A stretch of DNA of 64,000 bases from Nocardia caishijiensis NBRC 108228 (GTDB lineage: Bacteria; Actinomycetota; Actinomycetes; Mycobacteriales; Mycobacteriaceae): assembly GCF_001612825.1 (NCBI RefSeq), contig NZ_BDBE01000034.1, positions 208,676-272,675 on the forward strand, written 5' to 3'. The notes under the pieces are model-generated. The model was not told where the DNA came from. It ran no database searches and saw only the letters and a program-made list of their open reading frames with translations. How positions within the stretch are numbered: position 1 is the stretch's first letter; each line of letters opens with the position of its first letter. Below are positions 58,038-64,000 of the stretch, one piece after another. The position numbers and the translations under genes were made by a program.

Positions 58038-61000
58038 GCGGCGTGCGCGTCACCCCGCAGCGGCTGGCCGACGCGCTCGGGTTGCCGCCACCGACCGACG
58101 AACAGGCCGCCGTCATCGCGGCCCCGCCCGGCCCGACGCTGGTGGTCGCGGGGGCGGGCGCGGGCAAGACGGAGACGATGGCCGCGCGTGTGGTGTGGAT
58201 GGTCGCCAATCAGCTCGTCGCCCCCGACGAGGTGCTCGGCCTCACCTTCACCCGAAAAGCCGCGCAGCAGTTGACCTCCCGTATCCGCACCCGACTGGCC
58301 CGCCTCGCCGGGGCGCCGCTGGTTCGCGAGATCGATCCCAGTGGCGCGCTGCGCACCGTCATCGCGGGTGCCGAACCGGAGATCAGCACCTACCACTCCT
58401 ACGCGGGCAGGTTGCTCACCGCGCACGGCCTGCTGCTGCCGGTGGAACCCTCGGCCGCGCTGCTCACCCAGACCCAGCTGTGGCAGCTCGCCCACGAGGT
58501 GGTCCGGTCCTGGGACGGTGACCTCGACACCGACCGCACCCCCGTCTCGGTCACCGAGGCCGTGCTGGCGCTGTCCGGGCAGCTCGCCGAACATCTGGTG
58601 GATCCGGAGGAACTCGCCGAAGCACACGCCGAACTGGAGAAGCTGGTCTACACCCTGCCCGCCGGTCCACGCCAGCGCGGCGGCCCGAGTCAGAAACTCC
58701 AGGACGTGGTCAACGCTCAGCGAGAGCGCGTGGAGCTGCTCCCGCTGGTCCGCCAACTCGCCGAAGCACTCGAACGCCGAGGCGCTCTCGACTTCGGCTC
58801 ACAGATGTCCCTGGCGGCCCGCCTGGCCGTCGACCACCCCGAGGTCGCCGCCGCCGAACGCGCCCGCTTCAAACTGGTCCTGCTCGACGAATACCAGGAC
58901 ACCGGCCACGCCCAGCGGGTCCTGCTCTCCGCGCTGTTCGGCAATGCCCGTGCGGTACAGCAGAATCGGAGCCGCGAACCGGTGCGCGTGCGTGAAGCGG
59001 CGCCGCCGGAACACGACATGCTGTGGGGCGGCGACGCCGGGTCCGCTGGCCGGTCGAGCCAGGACGAGCGAGCGGGCGTCGACAACCATCCGGCGGGCAT
59101 CCGGAGCGGCGCGCCAGGTCGTGAGCGCGCCGAAACACCGGTCGACGGCGAGTCCGGTGACCTTCGCGGTGATGTCGAGCCCGGCGATGTCATCGGTGGC
59201 CGCGCAGCTGGTACCGCGCTGGTGGGGAGTGGCTCGGAGCCCGCTCGGGAAGCGCCGGGCGGTGAGCACGGTGGTGGCGGTAGCCCGCTCGCCGTCACCG
59301 CGGTGGGCGATCCGATGCAGTCGATCTATGGGTGGCGCGGTGCGTCGGCGGCGAATCTTCCCCGGTTCGCCACGGATTTCCCGGTGGGAGAGGGTGTTCC
59401 GGCGCCGATTCTGCCGTTGCTCACCAGTTGGCGGAATCCGCCCGAGGCGCTCGCGCTGGCGAATCTCGTGGCCGACCCGTTGCGGTCGCGGGCGCGCGCG
59501 GCCGGGGGCGCGACGGTGGACGCGCTGCGCGCGAAGCCCGATGCGCATGCGGGCACCGTGGAACTCGCGCTCACCGAAACGGTCGCGCAGGAACGGGACT
59601 GGGTCGCCGAGCGGATCGCTCGCGAGTGGGCGCAGGCGCGTGAAGAGGAGCGGCGGCCGCCGCCGACCTCGGCCGTGCTGATCCGCCGCAACGCCGACGC
59701 CGCACCGCTGGCCGAGGCGTTGCGCGAACAGGGACTTCCCGTCGAAATCGTCGGTCTCGGTGGTCTTCTGGCCACGCCGGAGGTGGCCGATATCGTCGCC
59801 ACACTGCGGCTCATCGCCGAGCCAGGCACCGGAAGCGCGGCGGTGCGCATCCTCACCGGTGCGCGCTGGCGCATCGGCGTCGCCGACCTGGCGGCTCTGG
59901 CCGAGCGGGCGCGGATGTTGTCGATCGGCAGCCTGTCCGGCGACGCGTCCACCGCGATCACCGACGCGTCCGGCCTGGCATCGGCGCTGCGCGAGGTAGC
60001 CCCCGAACCCACCGAGCGTGCGGGCCTGGCCGACGCCATCGCCGATCCCGGTCCGGCGGAGAACTATTCGGAGGCGGGCTACACGCGCATCCTCGCGCTC
60101 GGCGAGGAACTGGCCGCCCTGCGGGAACGCAGCGGACAGCCCCTGGTCGAGTTGGTCGCCGACGTCGAGCGGACCATCGGGGTCGGCGTGGAGACCCAGA
60201 CCCGCCGCGCCATCGCGGGCGGTGGCGCGGGTCGCGAGCACCTGGACGCCTTCGCCGAGGTCGTCGCGGGCTACGCCGCCGACTCGCGTGCCTCGCTCAG
60301 CGGCCTGCTCGCCTTCTTCACCGCCGCCGAATCCGTCGAAAATGGTTTGGAGCCGGGCGAAGTGGAGGTCGCCCGTGATCGCGTCCAGGTGCTCACCGTG
60401 CACGCGGCCAAGGGTCTGGAATGGGAGGTCGTCGCGGTGCCGCACGTGAGCGCCTCGGTCTTTCCCTCGACCACCGCGCTGAGCACCTGGCTCGGCGCGC
60501 TCACCGAACTCCCCACCACCCTGCGCGGCGACCGCGCCCAACCCGACGCCGCCGAAGGCGTGCCTGTCCTCGATCTGAGCGGCGCCCGTGACCGCGCCGA
60601 ACTCGAACAGGCCATCGCCGAACACCGCGAGGCGCTCAAGAGCCGCCGCCTCGACGAAGAGCGCCGCCTGTTCTACGTCGCTCTCACGAGAACCGAACGG
60701 GTGCTGCTGGTTTCGGCCTACTACTGGCCCGAGACCGGCACCTCGCAGAAGGGTCCGTCGGAGTTCCTGCTCGAACTGAAAGAAGCCGACGAGGACCCCG
60801 ACAGCCCCGCGTTCGGTGTCGCGACCATCGCCCGCTGGGACGACAAACCACCGGCCGACGCCGTCAACCCCTTCGCCGACAACCCGCCGACCGCCCAGTG
60901 GCCCCGCGATCCCCTCGGCGACCGCCGCGACCCCATCGAACAGGGAGCCACCCTCGTCCGCGAAGCCCTCGACACCTTGCGCGACGCCCCGACCGAACCG

Positions 61001-61747
61001 GAGCCCGACGACGACGATCCCGAGGGCTGGGCCGACGACGTCGACGCCCTGCTCGCCGAGTTCACCGCCGCCGAACTCGCCGAACACCAGGTGGAACTGC
61101 CCGGCCAGCTCCCCGCCACCGCCCTGGTGGAACTCCGCGCCGACCCCACCCGCCTGGCCGCCCGATTGCGCCGCCCCCTGCCCTACCCACCGAACCCGAT
61201 GGCTCGGCGCGGCACCGCCTTCCACGCCTGGGTGCAGTCCTGGTACGGCACCGACCAGCTGCTCGGCCTCGACGAACTGCCCGGTGCCGCCGACAGCGCG
61301 GGCCGCGCCGATCAGGAACTGGCGGCCATGCAGGCCGCGTTCCGCCGCTCGCCCTGGGCGCACCGCAACCCCGTCGACGTGGAGGTGCCGTTCGAGACCA
61401 GCATCGCGGGCACCGTGATCCGGGGCCGGATGGACGCGGTGTTCGCCGAACCCGGCGACCGCTGGATCGTCGTCGACTGGAAGACCGGCGCCGAACCCGG
61501 CCCCGCCGACGAACCCGCCGTCGCCATGCAGCTGGCCGTCTACCGGCTGGCCTGGGCCCGACTGATGTCCGCCCGCACCGGCGAACCCGAGGACACCGTG
61601 CTCCAACGCGTGAGCGCCGCTTTCCATTACGTCCGCTCCGGCCGCACCATCGCCCCCACCAACCTGGCGGGCCCGGACGAACTGGCCCGCCTGATCCACG
61701 ACGCGGCCCCGGAAAGACAGGGCACCGAAGAGCACGACCCCCACTGA
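58034..61747 (+). CDS. adnB: AdnB subunit of the AdnAB helicase-nuclease
   Basis: 1237 residues, UvrD-type lead motor with C-terminal nuclease. ALGLPPPTDEQAAVIAAPPG (Q motif), Walker A AGAGAGKT at 39-46, LLDEYQDTGHAQRVLLSALF (motif II), AVGDPMQSIYGWRGASAANL (motif III), VLTVHAAKGLEWEVVAVPHV (motif V) and nuclease VVDWKTG near 1142. Between motifs II and III, about residues 305-417, is a Gly/Glu/Arg/Asp-rich insertion lacking in the compact helicase core. GTGA overlap with adnA. Confidence 0.92.
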   Translation: MSGVRVTPQRLADALGLPPPTDEQAAVIAAPPGPTLVVAGAGAGKTETMAARVVWMVANQLVAPDEVLGLTFTRKAAQQLTSRIRTRLARLAGAPLVREIDPSGALRTVIAGAEPEISTYHSYAGRLLTAHGLLLPVEPSAALLTQTQLWQLAHEVVRSWDGDLDTDRTPVSVTEAVLALSGQLAEHLVDPEELAEAHAELEKLVYTLPAGPRQRGGPSQKLQDVVNAQRERVELLPLVRQLAEALERRGALDFGSQMSLAARLAVDHPEVAAAERARFKLVLLDEYQDTGHAQRVLLSALFGNARAVQQNRSREPVRVREAAPPEHDMLWGGDAGSAGRSSQDERAGVDNHPAGIRSGAPGRERAETPVDGESGDLRGDVEPGDVIGGRAAGTALVGSGSEPAREAPGGEHGGGGSPLAVTAVGDPMQSIYGWRGASAANLPRFATDFPVGEGVPAPILPLLTSWRNPPEALALANLVADPLRSRARAAGGATVDALRAKPDAHAGTVELALTETVAQERDWVAERIAREWAQAREEERRPPPTSAVLIRRNADAAPLAEALREQGLPVEIVGLGGLLATPEVADIVATLRLIAEPGTGSAAVRILTGARWRIGVADLAALAERARMLSIGSLSGDASTAITDASGLASALREVAPEPTERAGLADAIADPGPAENYSEAGYTRILALGEELAALRERSGQPLVELVADVERTIGVGVETQTRRAIAGGGAGREHLDAFAEVVAGYAADSRASLSGLLAFFTAAESVENGLEPGEVEVARDRVQVLTVHAAKGLEWEVVAVPHVSASVFPSTTALSTWLGALTELPTTLRGDRAQPDAAEGVPVLDLSGARDRAELEQAIAEHREALKSRRLDEERRLFYVALTRTERVLLVSAYYWPETGTSQKGPSEFLLELKEADEDPDSPAFGVATIARWDDKPPADAVNPFADNPPTAQWPRDPLGDRRDPIEQGATLVREALDTLRDAPTEPEPDDDDPEGWADDVDALLAEFTAAELAEHQVELPGQLPATALVELRADPTRLAARLRRPLPYPPNPMARRGTAFHAWVQSWYGTDQLLGLDELPGAADSAGRADQELAAMQAAFRRSPWAHRNPVDVEVPFETSIAGTVIRGRMDAVFAEPGDRWIVVDWKTGAEPGPADEPAVAMQLAVYRLAWARLMSARTGEPEDTVLQRVSAAFHYVRSGRTIAPTNLAGPDELARLIHDAAPERQGTEEHDPH

Positions 61748-61758
61748 GCCGATAGGCT

Positions 61759-61899
61759 CCCCACGAAGAGGAAACCACGCCACCCGCGGCGTAGTCTTCC
61801 CCGCGAAGCGGAAACCACTACCGGTCTCGGCGCGTCGCCGCCTCTGGACTGACCGAAGGGTGCGACGAAGGAGTGCCCGTAGGGAAGGAAGAGGCGGCG
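61759..61899. repeat. Structured intergenic leader: 40-bp tandem repeat and long-range stem
   Basis: CCCCACGAAGAGGAAACCAC recurs 40 bp later as CCCCGCGAAGCGGAAACCAC (18/20). Downstream, CGCCGCCTCT (61836-61845) pairs perfectly with AGAGGCGGCG (61890-61899) across 44 bases. It ends about 50 bp before the potassium-channel ATG. Terminator plus 5' leader or a regulatory RNA are both possible. Confidence 0.45.
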
Positions 61900-61950
61900 C
61901 TTAGCGCCGACACCCGCGGCGCCAGCCGCCAAAAATACAGGAGCGCAGCG

Positions 61951-63003
61951 ATGTTCGACAAGCGCCGCCCGCTCGGGCTGAGTAGCAGTCCCGACTACGC
62001 GCTGGTCGGTTTGTTGCGCATCCCGGTGGAGCAGATCAGCCCTTGGACCTCGCTCACCCGCCGCGTTCTGTTCGCGATCCTGCTGCTGTTCACCGCCGCG
62101 GGCGTGGTGTACCTCGGTCGTCACGGTTACCGCGACAACTCCGGTGACGAGTTGTCGTTCCTCGACGCGATGTACTACGCCACGGTGTCGTTGTCGACCA
62201 CCGGGTACGGCGATATCGCCCCGATCACCCCGTCGGCGCGGCTGGTGAACATCATCGTCATCACCCCCCTGCGTGTCCTGTTCCTGATCGTGTTGGTCGG
62301 CACCACGCTCAGCGTGCTCACCGAACGGTCTCGGCAGGCGTTCAAGATTCAGCGATGGAGGCACACTGTGCGCAATCACACCGTCGTCGTCGGTTACGGC
62401 ACCAAGGGACGCACCGCCATCGACGCCATGCTCGGCGACGGTGTGCAGGCCTCCGACATCGTCGTCGTCGACACCGACCCGATCGCGCTGGAAGCGGCGG
62501 CGGGTGCTGGTCTGGTCACCGTGCACGGGTCGGCGACCAAGTCCGATGTGTTGCGCCTGACCGGCGTGCAGCGGGCGTCGTCGGTGATCGTGGCGACCAA
62601 TCGCGACGACACGGCGGTGCTGGTCACCCTGACCGCTCGCGAGTTGAACAAGACCGCCAAGATCTGTGTCGCCATCCGCGAGGCCGAGAACACCCACCTG
62701 GTTCGCCAGTCCGGTGCCGACTCGGTGGTGGTGTCGTCGGAGACAGCGGGCCGGTTGCTCGGCATCGCCACCACCACCCCGACGGTCGTGGAGATGATGG
62801 AGGACCTGCTCACCCCCGAGGAGGGTTTCGCGGTGGCCGAGCGCGAGGTGGAGCCGAGCGAGGTCGGTGGGTCGCCGCGTCATCTGTCCGACATCGTGCT
62901 GGGTGTGGTACGCGACGGTCAGCTGATCCGCGTGGGTGAGCCGGAGGTCGACGCCCTCGACGCGGGCGACAAGCTGCTCTACATCCGCAACGGCGGCAAA
63001 TAG
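61951..63003 (+). CDS. Potassium channel with RCK (TrkA-N) domain
   Basis: 350 residues. Two membrane helices flank a pore loop with the selectivity filter TTGYGDIAP; then comes the cytoplasmic RCK Rossmann domain (HTVVVGYGTKGRTAIDAMLG, IVVVDTDPIALEAAAGAGLV, VTVHGSATKSDVLR) and a C-terminal RCK_C part. This 2-TM/RCK layout is that of MthK-like bacterial channels gated by Ca2+, nucleotides or c-di-AMP; the ligand is not visible. AGGAG lies before the ATG at MFDKRRPLG. Located between adnB and nudC as, to my recollection, in mycobacteria. Confidence 0.92.
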   Translation: MFDKRRPLGLSSSPDYALVGLLRIPVEQISPWTSLTRRVLFAILLLFTAAGVVYLGRHGYRDNSGDELSFLDAMYYATVSLSTTGYGDIAPITPSARLVNIIVITPLRVLFLIVLVGTTLSVLTERSRQAFKIQRWRHTVRNHTVVVGYGTKGRTAIDAMLGDGVQASDIVVVDTDPIALEAAAGAGLVTVHGSATKSDVLRLTGVQRASSVIVATNRDDTAVLVTLTARELNKTAKICVAIREAENTHLVRQSGADSVVVSSETAGRLLGIATTTPTVVEMMEDLLTPEEGFAVAEREVEPSEVGGSPRHLSDIVLGVVRDGQLIRVGEPEVDALDAGDKLLYIRNGGK

Positions 63004-63026
63004 CGGCACCGGCTAGGCTCGGCGGG

Positions 63027-63920
63027 GTGTCGTTCCGGCTGAAAAACGTTCCCCTGCTGTCGCGTTCCACCATCGATCGGGCCGAGCACGTGCGGGTCGA
63101 CCCCGCCGCGCTGCGCGAGGGGTGGGGCAAAGCCAAGGTGTTGCGGGTGGATCCCCGTGGGCGCGTGCGGGTCGACGGTGGCACCGTCGTCCTCGACACG
63201 TCGGTCGCGTTCGGCGAGTTCCCCGAGGACCGGGCGGTGTTCCTCGGGGTCGCCGAGGGCGCGCACCTGTGGGCGGTGCGTGAGCCGGAACTCGAGGGCA
63301 CGCTGAAGGATCTGCGCACGCTCGGGGCGCTCGACGACTTCACCGCCGAACTGCTGTCCACGGCCTACGCCCTGCTCAACTGGCACGACCGTGCCGGTTT
63401 TCACGGCGGCGACGGTACGTCGACCGCCCTCTCTCGCGGCGGTTGGTCACGGTTGACCGGCACCGGGGACGAGGAATTTCCGCGTATCGACCCCGCCGTG
63501 ATCGTGCTGGTCCACGACGGGGTCGACCGGGTGCTGCTCGCCCGCCAGCACAGTTGGCCACCGGCCATGTTCTCGCTGCTCGCGGGATTCGTCGAGGCGG
63601 GGGAATCGTTGGAACGGTGCGTGGAACGTGAGGTTCGCGAAGAGGTCGGTGTCGACCTGCGCGAGATCGAATACCTTGGCAGTCAGCCGTGGCCGTTTCC
63701 GCGCTCGCTGATGGTCGGGTTCGCGGCGGTCGGTGATCCTGAGCAGGAGTTGGTGTTCTCCGACGGGGAGATCGAGGAAGCGCAGTGGTTCACTCGTGAC
63801 GAGGTTCGGGAGGCATTGGCTCTCGGGGACTGGTCTTCGGGTGGGACCGGGGCGCCTTTGCTCGTTCCGGGGTCCATCTCGATCGCGCGGACGATCATCG
63901 AATCCTGGGCTGAGGTCTGA
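63027..63920 (+). CDS. nudC: NAD(+) diphosphatase NudC (Nudix hydrolase)
   Basis: 297 residues. The Nudix box is GFVEAGESLERCVEREVREE followed by VG, and the NudC mark SQPWPFPRSLM follows, so it should cleave NADH/NAD to NMN(H) and AMP and perhaps decap NAD-RNA. The zinc-ribbon cysteines of E. coli NudC are absent (region WHDRAGFHGGDGTSTALS), as in mycobacterial NudC. GTG start 24 bp after the channel gene, so probably co-transcribed. The final 80 bases of the window after its stop contain nothing recognisable. Confidence 0.94.
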   Translation: MSFRLKNVPLLSRSTIDRAEHVRVDPAALREGWGKAKVLRVDPRGRVRVDGGTVVLDTSVAFGEFPEDRAVFLGVAEGAHLWAVREPELEGTLKDLRTLGALDDFTAELLSTAYALLNWHDRAGFHGGDGTSTALSRGGWSRLTGTGDEEFPRIDPAVIVLVHDGVDRVLLARQHSWPPAMFSLLAGFVEAGESLERCVEREVREEVGVDLREIEYLGSQPWPFPRSLMVGFAAVGDPEQELVFSDGEIEEAQWFTRDEVREALALGDWSSGGTGAPLLVPGSISIARTIIESWAEV

Positions 63921-64000
63921 GTTCGAGGGGTCGGGTGCGCGGGGGAGCGTGCCCGGCTCTTTTTGGATTGCGCCCAGAAAGGTATTGGGCTGTGTTTGTT

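Noticed and set aside
63027..63920. Loss of the zinc-ribbon cysteines in NudC as a sign of inactivity
   Set aside because: Mycobacterial NudC also lacks them; the Nudix box and the SQPWPFPRS motif are intact.
1..64000. CRISPR array, tRNA, rRNA or replication origin
   Set aside because: No regularly spaced short repeats, no cloverleaf-like sequence and no DnaA-box cluster were noticed; the only tandem repeats are coding ones at 38461 and 45913 and the pair at 61759.

Overview
The window reads as chromosomal DNA of a high-GC, mycolic-acid actinomycete, most likely a Nocardia or close relative. Supporting traits are an antigen-85-like secreted mycolyltransferase homologue, the AdnA/AdnB recombination helicase-nuclease pair, a NnaR-type HemD/OmpR fusion regulator, GlnR-like operator boxes, a mycothiol-enzyme-fold protein, an Esx-like secretion pair and pervasive GTG/TTG starts. 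No rRNA, tRNA, CRISPR array, integrase or intact transposase was found.

Layout. 1-12 kb: a partial conserved hypothetical, a NarK-type nitrate/nitrite transporter, a FadR-type regulator divergent from a CynX/NimT-type MFS exporter, then an assimilation operon narK-nirB-nirD-nnaR-sirohydrochlorin chelatase preceded by a three-box GlnR-like site. 12-26 kb: mixed metabolism (TetR regulators, two decayed genes, secreted proteins, a large LuxR/STAND regulator, acyl-CoA synthetase, aldehyde dehydrogenase, MpaB-like oxygenase, old-yellow-enzyme homologue behind a strong palindromic operator). 26-33.4 kb: narGHJI on the minus strand with an extra 55-codon gene between narH and narJ, preceded by a second GlnR-like site. 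33.8-35.6 kb: an N-terminally truncated Rpn remnant and a membrane protein with an internal duplication. 35.6-47.2 kb: a sulfur region with methionine salvage (a fused mtnA-mtnB, mtnD, mtnC), a secondary sulfatase and a divergent five-component peptide/nickel-type ABC importer. 47.2-51.1 kb: a lower-GC type VII secretion effector cassette framed by 138-bp direct repeats. 51-64 kb: MobA-MoeA fusion, alkyltransferase-like protein, hydrolase, adnA-adnB, a potassium channel and NudC.

How the genes fit together. Nitrate enters through the NarK proteins, NarGHI reduces it to nitrite with a molybdenum cofactor that the MobA-MoeA fusion helps build, and siroheme-dependent NirBD reduces nitrite to ammonium; the CbiX-type chelatase beside nirBD fits siroheme supply, and NnaR plus GlnR-like boxes fit nitrogen control. 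The sulfur region can be read as sulfate-ester uptake and hydrolysis next to methylthioadenosine salvage.

The most unusual structures are: (i) the T7SS effector cassette inserted at a 49-codon gene, flanked by 138-bp repeats with one mismatch; (ii) a separate 48-bp element (42/48 identical) in direct orientation on both sides of the sulfatase/ABC locus; (iii) low-complexity or tandem-repeat insertions inside four otherwise conserved enzymes (MtnA, a fused ABC ATPase, AdnA, AdnB); (iv) a tiny gene translationally coupled between narH and narJ. All functional calls are by motif reading, without database search.
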